The notes below the pieces were generated by a model. It was not told the DNA's origin and did no database searches. It saw only the letters and a list, made by a program, of their open reading frames with translations. From positions 1-50,720 of the forward strand of contig JACKHN010000039.1 of the NCBI GenBank assembly GCA_020638975.1: a stretch of DNA of 50,720 nt, in the 5' to 3' direction. Made by a program: the position numbers and the translations under genes. Of this stretch, positions 34,427 to 43,202 are shown piece after piece; positions within the stretch are counted from its first letter, which is position 1; each line of letters starts with the position of its first letter. The DNA comes from Planctomycetaceae bacterium. Lineage in GTDB: Bacteria; Planctomycetota; Planctomycetia; Pirellulales; Pirellulaceae.

Positions 34427-35278
34427 TCAAAGCCGACAGTTTGTGATTTCGGTCTCGAGAATTGCAGTCGCTCCGATCGTTTCTAGCTTGTCCATGACGT
34501 CGATCACTTGCTTGCGTTTGACCATGACTTGGACGGCGCACCAGTCAGAATCTTCAAGCGAGTTGACGGTCGGTGAATTGAAGCCGGGGGTGATCCGTTC
34601 GGCTTCGGCGAGCTTGGCGCGAGGAATGTTGTACTCGAGCAGTGACCAGGCGCGAGCAATCACGACTCCTTCGAGTCGTCGCACGATTCGATCGGCGACG
34701 TCGGCGTGCCGCATCTCTTTGTTTTGCACCAGAATGGTCTCGTAGTGTCCGATGTCCGTGAGGATTCGCAATCGATTCGCTGCGAGCGTGCTGCCTGTTT
34801 CGACGAGATCGACGATTCCTTCAGCAACGCCCAGCGAGATCATGATCTCGACAGAGCCGGAAAGCGGCACGAGCCGTACATTGGCCTGATGCTCCTTGAA
34901 GTATTTTTCCGTTACGTGTGGAAAACTCGTCGCCACGCGGCAGCCATCGAGGTCTGCGGGCGACTTCACCGCCGAGTCTTCCGGAACGCATACCGACAGG
35001 CGGCATTTGCCAACGCCCAATGCGAGCCGCCGCGTTAGATCGACGCCCGCTTCGTCCAACAAGTCGCTGCCGGTGATTCCCATGTCGATGGCACCTTCCG
35101 CGCACAGGACTGGAATATCGTCGGTGCGGAGAAAGGTAATATCGATCGGCAACTCGCTGACACGCGCGAACAAACTGCGATCTTGTCGACGAAATTTCAG
35201 GCCGGCTTGCACAAGGAGTTCGGCCGCCTGTTCGGCGAGTCGTCCTTTGCTGGGAAGACCGATGCGGAGATTGCTCAT
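34427..35278 (-). CDS. hisG: ATP phosphoribosyltransferase, long form (second hisG copy)
   Basis: A 283-residue HisG: LRIGLPSKGRLAEQAAELLV at the N-terminus, DDIPVLCAEGAIDMGITGSDLL, VATSFPHVTEKYF, and the PRPP motif DLVETGSTLAANRLRIL near residues 157-173. A C-terminal regulatory domain (about 205-283) makes it the long form. The N-terminus is closer to the classical bacterial HisG sequence than that of the copy at 16853-17731. It overlaps hisE by ATGA (35275-35278), so phosphoribosyl-ATP pyrophosphatase and this enzyme are made from one message. It is convergent with lptB, with only 57 nt between them. Confidence 0.93.
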   Translation of the reverse strand: MSNLRIGLPSKGRLAEQAAELLVQAGLKFRRQDRSLFARVSELPIDITFLRTDDIPVLCAEGAIDMGITGSDLLDEAGVDLTRRLALGVGKCRLSVCVPEDSAVKSPADLDGCRVATSFPHVTEKYFKEHQANVRLVPLSGSVEIMISLGVAEGIVDLVETGSTLAANRLRILTDIGHYETILVQNKEMRHADVADRIVRRLEGVVIARAWSLLEYNIPRAKLAEAERITPGFNSPTVNSLEDSDWCAVQVMVKRKQVIDVMDKLETIGATAILETEITNCRL

Positions 35279-35634
35279 TCCGAGTCACCTTTCTGTGTGC
35301 GAGCCGCTTTCTCGTCGAGGCCAGAGGTGCCAAACCGACGGCTTAGCTCGGCCTCGACTTCTTCCAGCTTGACGCCCCGTTGCCCAAGCATAACGAACAT
35401 GTGATAGAGCAAATCGGCAGTTTCGTAGATGAAGTGGTTTCGGCCCGCGTCACCGTCTTCGCCGGCCGCTTCAACCATTTCATTCGCCTCCTCCAGGATC
35501 TTGCGCCCGATCTTCTCGACGCCACCCTGAAACAAGCTGGTTGTATAGGATCGCTCAGGCGGATTGGCTTTGCGGTCCTCGATCGTCGCCATCAATTGTG
35601 CGAACGCAGTGGGCGTCGCCTGGGATTGAGACAT
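35275..35634 (-). CDS. hisE: phosphoribosyl-ATP diphosphatase
   Basis: A 119-residue protein of the MazG-like all-alpha NTP pyrophosphatase fold. RSYTTSLFQGGVEKIGRKILEEANEMVEAA contains the KxxEExxE-type metal site, and NHFIYETADLLYHMFVMLGQRGV contains the second ExxD site. This is standard HisE. It hydrolyses phosphoribosyl-ATP in step 2 of histidine synthesis. The ATG at 35632-35634 matches the family N-terminus; the in-frame extension to 35715 is not supported. It is followed directly by the second hisG (ATGA overlap). Confidence 0.93.
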   Translation of the reverse strand: MSQSQATPTAFAQLMATIEDRKANPPERSYTTSLFQGGVEKIGRKILEEANEMVEAAGEDGDAGRNHFIYETADLLYHMFVMLGQRGVKLEEVEAELSRRFGTSGLDEKAARTQKGDSE

Positions 35635-35786
35635 CGTTCCGGTCACCTTTGCGTTACTTGCGTGACGAGTAGAATCTTTGATGTTAGGGACGGAGGTGTG
35701 AACTGACAATCGCACCCGGTGAAATGGGGCGAGATTCTGCGGTTAACACTGTTAGAAGGACGGTCTAGCCGGTGACGAGAGAGACC

Positions 35787-36743
35787 ATGACGTCAGACAA
35801 CATTAATCCAGACACTCGCCAAACGTTCGATCCCGTGCGCGATTGCTGGTATTTGACCGGAGCCACTGCCAGTGGGAAGACGCGAGTTGGGATTGAGTTG
35901 GCGAAGCTTTTGAATGCCGAGATCATTTCACTCGATTCGATGTCCGTTTATCGCGAGATGAACATCGGCACTGCGAAGCCAACCGCCGAGCAGAGATCCG
36001 AAGTCCCCCATCATCTGCTCGATGTCGTCGCCCCTCACGAAGAATACAGTCTCTCGCAGTATGTCCGCGATGCACATCGCGTCATCGGCGAGATTCGGTC
36101 ACGTGGGAACAAGGTATTGTTCGTCGGTGGTACGCCGCTGTATTTAAAGGCTCTCCTGCGAGGCGTTTATCCGGGGCCGCCGGCCGACTGGGACTTTCGC
36201 CATCAGATCGAGGAGGAGGTCGAAACGGTTGGAATCGCGGCCCTACATGCTCGCCTGGAGCAAGTGGATCCGCTCGCTGCGGCCAAACTGCATCCCAACG
36301 ACAAGCGTCGGATCATTCGAGCGTTGGAAGTTTATAAGCAGACGGGGCGACCACTCAGCCACGAACAGATTCATTTTGATGACATTCCGCACGAACAGTG
36401 CAAAGCGTTTGTGTTGTCCTGGCCGCGAAGAATTCTGCACCGCCGGATCGAATCCCGCGTCGAACGCATGTTTCAATCGGGGTTAGTCGACGAGGTAACG
36501 GGCTTGTTGGATCGTTATGGCGAACTTGGGCGAACTGCGGCGCAGGCGGTCGGATACCGGGAGGTCATTGAATTCCTTCGCGACGGTCAGGCGTTGGGTT
36601 CCACGATTGAGCAAGTGCAAGCCCGCACTCGTCAATTTGCCCGCCGTCAGGAGACTTGGTTCCGTAATCTCGCTGAATGCGAGTTCATTTCCGTGAACGC
36701 AGAGCTTGAGCCTAAAGAAATTGCACAGCAGATCGCTGGGTAG
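35787..36743 (+). CDS. miaA: tRNA dimethylallyltransferase
   Basis: A 318-residue MiaA. The P-loop is LTGATASGKT; other landmarks are ISLDSMSVYREMNIGTAKP, VPHHLLDVV, FVGGTPLYLKALLRG, and the RRIIRALEVYKQTGRPLS and QAVGYREVIEFL blocks. The C-terminal ARTRQFARRQETWFRNL is the tRNA-binding segment. It transfers a dimethylallyl group to A37 of tRNAs that read UNN codons. ATG 35787 has GAGAGAG just upstream; an in-frame GTG at 35772 would add five residues. It stands alone as a plus-strand gene, divergent from hisE. Confidence 0.95.
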   Translation: MTSDNINPDTRQTFDPVRDCWYLTGATASGKTRVGIELAKLLNAEIISLDSMSVYREMNIGTAKPTAEQRSEVPHHLLDVVAPHEEYSLSQYVRDAHRVIGEIRSRGNKVLFVGGTPLYLKALLRGVYPGPPADWDFRHQIEEEVETVGIAALHARLEQVDPLAAAKLHPNDKRRIIRALEVYKQTGRPLSHEQIHFDDIPHEQCKAFVLSWPRRILHRRIESRVERMFQSGLVDEVTGLLDRYGELGRTAAQAVGYREVIEFLRDGQALGSTIEQVQARTRQFARRQETWFRNLAECEFISVNAELEPKEIAQQIAG

Positions 36744-36809
36744 CGGAATTACAGGGCGAGTTGCCGGGACGGGCGTGGCGTGGATACAATCTAGCGGAGG
36801 AGCCCAAAC

Positions 36810-37277
36810 ATGCTGTCAAGTCTAATCATCGGAGTTGTCGTGCTGAGCGTACTGCTGGGCTTGTTGTTTGCCTTCGTGTGGTGGATTCGACGTGAACAGG
36901 TTGGTTCGTTGCAACGCGCTCGCGAAACCTTTCATATACGCCGCGAGTGGCTGGAAGCCGACTTCGTGAGTCGCGCCGAAGCAAGCGGCAAGCCACGAGG
37001 CTTGCGTTGGCTGCATTGTGACTTTGATGACAGTGTCTGCTTTGCACGAGACCGACGCACAGGACGCTATCGAGCCTTGGTCGGTGTTACGATCAGCTTC
37101 GAAGCGATCGAAGGCGGCGGGATGGAAGACGTCGAAGCTGTCGGAAATCTGCGTGCAGCGACCGTCGTGTTTCGGCTCGACGGCCCCGAGTGGAAAGCCG
37201 ATGGCCGCGCACTCTTTAACCTCAACCCAGCCGAAGCCATCGAGCACTACCAGAACGATCTAGAGACCGTCGAATAG
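36810..37277 (+). CDS. small membrane-anchored protein of unknown function
   Basis: A 155-residue protein with one N-terminal membrane helix (about 3-25, LIIGVVVLSVLLGLLFAFVWW) and a soluble domain of about 125 residues. The soluble part has alternating hydrophobic stretches (YRALVGVTISFEAIEGGG, ATVVFRLDGPEWKADGRAL) and reads like a compact alpha/beta fold. I do not recognise the family. A ribosome-binding site (GGAGG) stands before ATG 36810, supporting it as a real gene. It follows miaA by 66 nt and is convergent with acnA, with only 6 nt between the two stop codons. Confidence 0.72.
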   Translation: MLSSLIIGVVVLSVLLGLLFAFVWWIRREQVGSLQRARETFHIRREWLEADFVSRAEASGKPRGLRWLHCDFDDSVCFARDRRTGRYRALVGVTISFEAIEGGGMEDVEAVGNLRAATVVFRLDGPEWKADGRALFNLNPAEAIEHYQNDLETVE

Positions 37278-37283
37278 CTCGCG

Positions 37284-39986
37284 TTAACTCTTTAGTAGAT
37301 TTCGCAGTACGGTTTGCAGGATACCGCCGTTGCGATAGTAGTCCAACTCAACCGGTGTGTCGATTCGCACTCGAGCTTGGAACGACTTCGTGTTCCCTGC
37401 GGCGTCGGTCGCCTTGACGGTCACGGTTCCACGCGGTTGAAGCGTATCACCGAGGCCCTCAATGTCGAAGGTCTCTTCGCCAGTCAGGCCGATCGATTGC
37501 CACGTTTGGCCCTCAGGAAACTCAAGCGGCAAGACGCCCATGCCAACCAAATTGCTGCGGTGAATGCGTTCGTAGCTCGCAGCAATGACGGCTCGCACGC
37601 CCAGCATGTACGTACCCTTGGCGGCCCAGTCGCGGCTACTTCCCGTACCGTATTCCGCGCCGGCGATCAGGATCAAGGGAACGCCTTCATCCTTGTATTT
37701 CATTCCGGCATCGTAAATCGTCATGGCCTCGCCATCGGGCAGATGTCGCGTGACACCGCCTTCGGTGCCTGGTGCCAATTGGTTCCGGATGCGGATATTA
37801 GCAAGTGTGCCGCGGACCATGACGCGATCGTTACCGCGTCGCGAACCGTAGCTGTTGAAGTCGTGGGGCTCGACCCCATGCTCGACAAGGTAGCTTCCGG
37901 CTGGGCTGTTCTTTGCGATCGAACCAGCAGGGGAAATGTGATCGGTTGTCACGGAATCACCGAGCAATGCCAACGCGCGTGCACCTTTAATCGGAGCGAT
38001 ATCACCAACTTCAGCGGTCAGTTCGGCAAGGAAAGGTGGCTCTTGAATGTAGGTGCTGGCCTCGTCCCAAGCATAAAGGTCGCCTTCGCTCGTGGCGATC
38101 TTGTTCCAGGTCTCGTTCGACTCGAACGCTGCCGAGTAGCGATTGGTGAACATTTCAGGCTGCACCGCTTGCTCCATCGCATCTTCGATCTCTTTGTGTG
38201 TTGGCCAAATGTCTTTGAGCATGACGTCGGAACCATCTTTCGCCTTGCCGATCGGTTCGGAAGTCAGATCGATGTCCGTTGTGCCTGCTAATGCGTAAGC
38301 AACCACTAGCGGCGGACTGGCGAGATAGTTCGCTTTGACGAGCGGATTGACGCGGCCTTCGAAGTTGCGATTGCCGCTGAGCACCGCCGAAGCGACGAGA
38401 TCGCCGGAAGTCACTGCTTTCGCGACGGGATCTGGCAGCGGACCGCTATTGCCGATGCAAGTCGTGCAGCCGTAGCCGACGGTGTGAAAGCCGAGTTGTT
38501 GAAGCGATTCTGTCAGCCCGGCCTTGTCAAGATAATCGGTGACGACTCGCGAACCGGGCGCAAGGCTCGTCTTAACGTGCGAAGCGACTCGCAGACCTTT
38601 CGCGGCAGCCTTCTTGGCAACCAAGCCAGCGGCCAACATGACTGACGGGTTACTCGTGTTGGTACAGCTTGTGATGGCGGCAATGACGACGGCACCGTGG
38701 CTGATTTCGGAGGTATCTCCGTTGTTCTTTACAGTTCCTGTGCGAGATAAGGCTGCATCGTCGAGAGCGAAACCACGTTCTGCGACAGGTGCTCGCAGCG
38801 ATTTTTCGAACGACTTCTTCATCGACGACAACGCAACTCGATCCTGAGGTCGCTTGGGACCAGCGAGACAGGGCTCGACTTTGCCGAGATCGAGCTTCAA
38901 GGTCTTGGTATAAGTCGGCACCGGCGCATCGTCGGTCCGGAAGATTCCTAGCTCTTTCGAGTAGCGCTCGACCAGTTCCACTTCGGCTTCGGTTCTGCCG
39001 GTGCGTCGCATGTAGTTGAGCGACTCGTCGTCCACCGGGAAGAAACCCATCGTGGCACCATATTCGGGAGCCATGTTCGCGATTGTGGCTCGATCGGCGA
39101 GCTTCATGTGCGAGACACCGTCGCCGAAAAACTCGACAAACTTGCCGACGACGCCTTCCTTTCGCAGCACCTCGGTGACCGTCAACACCATGTCGGTGGC
39201 AGTGGCTCCAGCCGGCAGCTTTCCTGTCAGTTCGAAGCCGACGACTTCGGGCATCAACATATACAACGGCTGTCCGAGCATGACCGCCTCGGCTTCGATA
39301 CCACCCACGCCCCAACCCACCACGCCCAGCCCGTTGATCATCGTCGTGTGGCTGTCCGTGCCAACGAGGCTGTCTGGTCTCGCAACGGGTCCGTCGCCTT
39401 CGTCGCGAACGAACGCTCCCTTGGCAAGGAATTCCAGGTTCACCTGATGCACGATGCCGACATTCGGTGGGACAACGCGGAAGTTATCGAAGGCCTTTTG
39501 GCCCCAACGCAGGAACTCGTAGCGTTCGCGATTTCGATCGAACTCGATCTCGACGTTTCGTGTCAGTGAATTGATATCGCCGAAGTTGTCGACTTGCACG
39601 GAATGATCGATGACCAAGTCAACAGGAATGAGCGGATTGATCTTTGTCGGATCGCCGCCAAGACGCTTCATCGCGCTACGCATAGCAGCCAGATCAACGA
39701 CGGCGGGCACGCCTGTGAAATCCTGCAACACAACCCGAGCGGGTTTGAAAGGGATCTCTAACTTGGCGGGAGCCGCCGCGTTCCAACCGGCAAGGTTCCT
39801 GACGTCGTCCTCGGTGACAACGAAGCCATCACAGTTGCGGACCACCGCCTCGAGCAATACGCGGATCGAATACGGCAGCTGAGAGATTTTACCCAGTCCT
39901 TGGTCCTCCAAACGCTGGATGCGATAGATGCCGATCGGACCACTTGCTGTCTCAAACGTATCCCGAATGCCAAACGGATCGCTCAT
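37284..39986 (-). CDS. acnA: aconitate hydratase A
   Basis: A 900-residue aconitase of the AcnA/IRP1 type. TCA-cycle interconversion of citrate and isocitrate uses a 4Fe-4S cluster. The cluster cysteines are seen in ITSCTNTSNPSVMLAAGL and in GYGCTTCIGNSGPL (two Cys). Other landmarks are DSLVGTDSHTTMINGLGVVGWGVGG, the NFNSYGSRRGNDRVMVRGTLANIR-like swivel segment, and EYGTGSSRDWAAKGT. Length matches the family (about 890-900). ATG 39986 has AAGGAG upstream at a rather long spacing. It is probably transcribed alone; a tandem hairpin lies upstream at 40105-40148. Confidence 0.97.
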   Translation of the reverse strand: MSDPFGIRDTFETASGPIGIYRIQRLEDQGLGKISQLPYSIRVLLEAVVRNCDGFVVTEDDVRNLAGWNAAAPAKLEIPFKPARVVLQDFTGVPAVVDLAAMRSAMKRLGGDPTKINPLIPVDLVIDHSVQVDNFGDINSLTRNVEIEFDRNRERYEFLRWGQKAFDNFRVVPPNVGIVHQVNLEFLAKGAFVRDEGDGPVARPDSLVGTDSHTTMINGLGVVGWGVGGIEAEAVMLGQPLYMLMPEVVGFELTGKLPAGATATDMVLTVTEVLRKEGVVGKFVEFFGDGVSHMKLADRATIANMAPEYGATMGFFPVDDESLNYMRRTGRTEAEVELVERYSKELGIFRTDDAPVPTYTKTLKLDLGKVEPCLAGPKRPQDRVALSSMKKSFEKSLRAPVAERGFALDDAALSRTGTVKNNGDTSEISHGAVVIAAITSCTNTSNPSVMLAAGLVAKKAAAKGLRVASHVKTSLAPGSRVVTDYLDKAGLTESLQQLGFHTVGYGCTTCIGNSGPLPDPVAKAVTSGDLVASAVLSGNRNFEGRVNPLVKANYLASPPLVVAYALAGTTDIDLTSEPIGKAKDGSDVMLKDIWPTHKEIEDAMEQAVQPEMFTNRYSAAFESNETWNKIATSEGDLYAWDEASTYIQEPPFLAELTAEVGDIAPIKGARALALLGDSVTTDHISPAGSIAKNSPAGSYLVEHGVEPHDFNSYGSRRGNDRVMVRGTLANIRIRNQLAPGTEGGVTRHLPDGEAMTIYDAGMKYKDEGVPLILIAGAEYGTGSSRDWAAKGTYMLGVRAVIAASYERIHRSNLVGMGVLPLEFPEGQTWQSIGLTGEETFDIEGLGDTLQPRGTVTVKATDAAGNTKSFQARVRIDTPVELDYYRNGGILQTVLRNLLKS

Positions 39987-40104
39987 CGCTGTGTTAACTC
40001 CTTCAAGTCGAGGCCTTCCTAGAGATGGAAGTCTGAATTCTAGCGAATCGCTTGAGGGATGTCTGCGGGACTGGCTCGCGAGGTAGTGCTACAGTTTGCC
40101 GTAA

Positions 40105-40148
40105 GTCGGGCACTCCTGCCCGACAAAAGACGGCCAAGAGTGGCCGTC
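40105..40148. repeat. two adjacent hairpins of identical geometry (REP-like or terminator)
   Basis: Hairpin A pairs GTCGGGCA (40105-40112) with TGCCCGAC (40117-40124). Hairpin B pairs GACGGCCA (40129-40136) with TGGCCGTC (40141-40148). Each has an 8-bp perfect stem and a 4-nt loop, and they are 4 nt apart (AAAA). They lie past the hybrid kinase stop and before acnA on the minus strand. The matched sizes suggest a mobile-type intergenic palindrome pair, or a tandem terminator for the kinase gene. Confidence 0.6.
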
Positions 40149-40215
40149 CTACTTTCAGGAATCGCAAACGGTACCGCTATCGGCTCTCGCACCGGCGCAC
40201 GCGAACGCGTGCGGC

Positions 40216-43056
40216 TTACAAAGTTTCTACCGGGGTTGGCGTTATGTAGCTTGCCACAAGGCTGAGGAAAGCGGCTCGCGCGATTGGCTTTGCCGCATAG
40301 CCATCACAACCTGCCGCCAAACACTTATCGCGGTCGCCGCTCATGGCGTTTGCTGTGAGTGCGACGATGGGGCCCGTGTAGTCGCGGCTGCGAAGTTCTT
40401 GCACGGCATCATAGCCGTCCAGAACTGGCATCTGCATATCCATCAAGACGAGATCGAACGGTGGGTTCGCGGCGATTGCCAGGTCAACGGCGTCGCGACC
40501 GTTTTCGACCAGCGTCACAGTCACGTCGGCCTTTCGTAGCAGAAACGAGATGAGACGCTGATTGTCAGGGCCGTCTTCAGCAAGTAAGACGCGGCCTCCG
40601 ATGTACGCCGGCGTCTTCTCGCCGATTGGTACAACCTGAGCAACTTGCTTGCGGCTCACGTATTCTTCGTTCGTGAGCCACCGCGTTACCTGTGTGATCC
40701 CTTGAGTTGGGATTCGCACCGTGAAGCAGCTGCCAACGCCCGGAGCGCTGGTGACGCTGATATCACCTCCAAGCATACGAGCCAGACGGCGGCTGATCGT
40801 CAGTCCGAGTCCCGTTCCGCCGAATTTGCGTGTTGTTGATCCATCCGCTTGGGTAAAGGGATGAAAGATGTGACCCGCTTGTTCACTGGTCATGCCAATG
40901 CCACTGTCGGATACTTCAAATTGAAGCGACGTCGCCCCGCCGATGTCGACACACGAGACTCGAAGTTCGACAAATCCTGAGTTCGTAAACTTGATTCCGT
41001 TTCCAAGAAGGTTGACTAGGATTTGGCGAACACGAACGGGATCGAGAAGTAATGATTCGGGTAAACTTGTCGCGATGACTTGACGCAATTCTAGATCTTT
41101 CACGTCGGCTCGGACGGTCATCAGACGCATAACGTCATCGATTAGTTCGAACGGAGACATTTCGCAGGGCTCCATCTTCAACTTGCCGGCTTCGATTTTT
41201 GAGAGGTCCAGGATGTCGTTGATGAGCGTGAGAAGATGTTCGCCGTTTCTGGCGATGGTGCGGAGTGAGTCGACGGTCTCTGCAGAGAATCGCTCGCGAT
41301 CGTCGCTTCCTTGAACCGCTTCTGCGAAACCCAGGATTGCGGTCAGCGGCGTGCGCAACTCGTGGCTCATACTTGCCAGGAACTCGCTCTTCGCTTGTGT
41401 CGCCGCTTCGGCGCGCCGCATGGCCAACTCAAGTTCTCGGGTTCGCTGTTCAACGAGTTGCTCGGTGGCATCCGTCTTGCCCGTGATCGTGAGAAGCAGT
41501 GCGGCGAACAGCGTGGCGGATATCATCCCACCAACGAGCACCATCCAGATCGACCAGACGTGCTGCAAGGCGAGATACTCAGGTTTCGCGATGACTTCGA
41601 CGCGCCACGTTCGGCCGGCGAAGCGAAGCTCCGTGCCTGTGTGCGGCAAATCATCTCTCCTGCCAACGTGCTTAGCGTCGACATCAGTCGGACCATCCGT
41701 GAGATCAAGCACCGCGAGTTTTCGCTCATCGTCGGCTACACTGGCATCTACCATTTGCAATTGCACCGGCGTGGCAGGTTCGTCCGACAACGCGGCACAC
41801 ACCAAATCGTTCATCCGAAACACACCGAGAGCGAACCCGATCAAGTTTGCTCGGCGTTGTTCGACGGTGTCGTGATCTGTACCGTTTCGATAAATCGGTG
41901 CGAATAAGAGTACGCCTGGCCGTGAATCGTTCGAATTGACTAGACGGACGGGCTCGGACGCCGTCGGTTGCGCGGTATCACGAGCGAGTTCCATCGCCGC
42001 GCGACGGTCATCGTTCGAGGCCAAGTCGTATCCGAGTACGGGCTCATTGCCTTCCAGCGGCTCGATGAATTGAATCGGGAAGTATTCCTCGCGATTGCTT
42101 GCGTAGACAAGAGTTCCGCCTTCAGCCTTCTCTAGGATCGGAGTTGTTGCGATGTCGAGTGGGCTTCCGTCGTACTCCCACGCTTGCCGTTCGTCGCTGT
42201 AAACTCGTGGCACCCATTCCAAGGCTACGACGCCATCACCCGTGGTCCACTGCGAGACGAACGCTGCAAACCCTTCTTTGGTGACGATATTGGAGGCACG
42301 GTACAAGCCAGTGACCGATTGCAGCATCGAGACTTTCTCTTGCAAGGCTCGATCGATCTTGGCGGTGATGGCTGCTCCCTGTCGAGCGAGCGCGAGGTTC
42401 TGGCGATCCGACTCCCATCGCTTCGCGGCGAGGAACGCAATAACGACCCCCAGCAAGCAGACGCCAAGGGGTACTCCGACTGTCAACCGACGACGCGACC
42501 AAATAGTCGGAGAAGCGGCGAACAGGATTAACATTAGTGGCGCGAAAATGATGGCACCGATCGAATCACCGACCCACCACGTAAACCAACTGAACAAATA
42601 GTTCTCAGAGGTTGTGTATCCAGCGAGCCAGAGTGAGGTCACTCCAAACGATGCGCCTACGACACAGCTCACCGGTCCGCAGGCAAGGAAGAACCGGGCG
42701 ATATCACCTTCACAGGCCAGAGCGTTCGGATAGCCGATGCCTCGCCGCACGAGCGTCGCGCCGAACCAGGCTTGCAGCGTCGATCCGCTGGCCATCCCCA
42801 GTCCCACGAGCGTTGACACAAAGATCGCGTCGGGGTTGAACGTGGCAAGTCCGTTAGTCGCCCAGGCACCCAGAAACAGTCCGAGAGCCGATCGATTTCC
42901 CCAAATCAGCATTGCAGCCAATGCAAGGCCAGCGGCGGGCCAAATGGCTGACGGCAAGTCGGGCGGGATCGCCAGAATGCGACTAACCTGCGCGACGGCA
43001 TAATAACTCACGCCGAGCGCGATCGTAACTTTTAGTGAGATGTTGCCGCCTGACAT
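40216..43056 (-). CDS. hybrid sensor histidine kinase (MASE1-CHASE-HisKA-HATPase-REC)
   Basis: About 946 residues. An N-terminal MASE1-type membrane domain (eight or so helices, PSAIWPAAGLALAAMLIWG, WWVGDSIGAIIFAPLML) is followed by a CHASE-type sensor region bounded by membrane helices. The kinase core then comes: H-box FLASMSHELRTPLTAILGF, N-box RQILVNLLGNGIKFTNSG, DSGIGM and GTGLGLTISRRL. A C-terminal receiver domain has VLLAEDGPDNQRL, phosphoacceptor Asp in LVLMDMQMPVLDGYDA and the Lys in GYAAKPIARAAF. Signal input is unknown. It is an orphan: no separate response regulator is adjacent. ATG 43054-43056 has AGAGGA just upstream and is preferred over the GTG at 43083. Confidence 0.9.
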   Translation of the reverse strand: MSGGNISLKVTIALGVSYYAVAQVSRILAIPPDLPSAIWPAAGLALAAMLIWGNRSALGLFLGAWATNGLATFNPDAIFVSTLVGLGMASGSTLQAWFGATLVRRGIGYPNALACEGDIARFFLACGPVSCVVGASFGVTSLWLAGYTTSENYLFSWFTWWVGDSIGAIIFAPLMLILFAASPTIWSRRRLTVGVPLGVCLLGVVIAFLAAKRWESDRQNLALARQGAAITAKIDRALQEKVSMLQSVTGLYRASNIVTKEGFAAFVSQWTTGDGVVALEWVPRVYSDERQAWEYDGSPLDIATTPILEKAEGGTLVYASNREEYFPIQFIEPLEGNEPVLGYDLASNDDRRAAMELARDTAQPTASEPVRLVNSNDSRPGVLLFAPIYRNGTDHDTVEQRRANLIGFALGVFRMNDLVCAALSDEPATPVQLQMVDASVADDERKLAVLDLTDGPTDVDAKHVGRRDDLPHTGTELRFAGRTWRVEVIAKPEYLALQHVWSIWMVLVGGMISATLFAALLLTITGKTDATEQLVEQRTRELELAMRRAEAATQAKSEFLASMSHELRTPLTAILGFAEAVQGSDDRERFSAETVDSLRTIARNGEHLLTLINDILDLSKIEAGKLKMEPCEMSPFELIDDVMRLMTVRADVKDLELRQVIATSLPESLLLDPVRVRQILVNLLGNGIKFTNSGFVELRVSCVDIGGATSLQFEVSDSGIGMTSEQAGHIFHPFTQADGSTTRKFGGTGLGLTISRRLARMLGGDISVTSAPGVGSCFTVRIPTQGITQVTRWLTNEEYVSRKQVAQVVPIGEKTPAYIGGRVLLAEDGPDNQRLISFLLRKADVTVTLVENGRDAVDLAIAANPPFDLVLMDMQMPVLDGYDAVQELRSRDYTGPIVALTANAMSGDRDKCLAAGCDGYAAKPIARAAFLSLVASYITPTPVETL

Positions 43057-43202
43057 CGAGTCCTCTTTCGAACGTACGTTCACGTATCAGAAGCGTAGGT
43101 TACTCGCCTCGAAGTCGCTGTCGTCAACTCGGCTGGTCGAGTGACGATTTGAGACCGAGGGCAGGTTGTGCCGCATCTAGGGATTACGCCGAGTGACACA
43201 AA

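Noticed and set aside
37314..38291. Long plus-strand reading frame of 325 codons across acnA
   Set aside because: It lies antisense to the well-supported aconitase gene, has no recognisable protein pattern, and long shadow frames are common in this GC-rich DNA.
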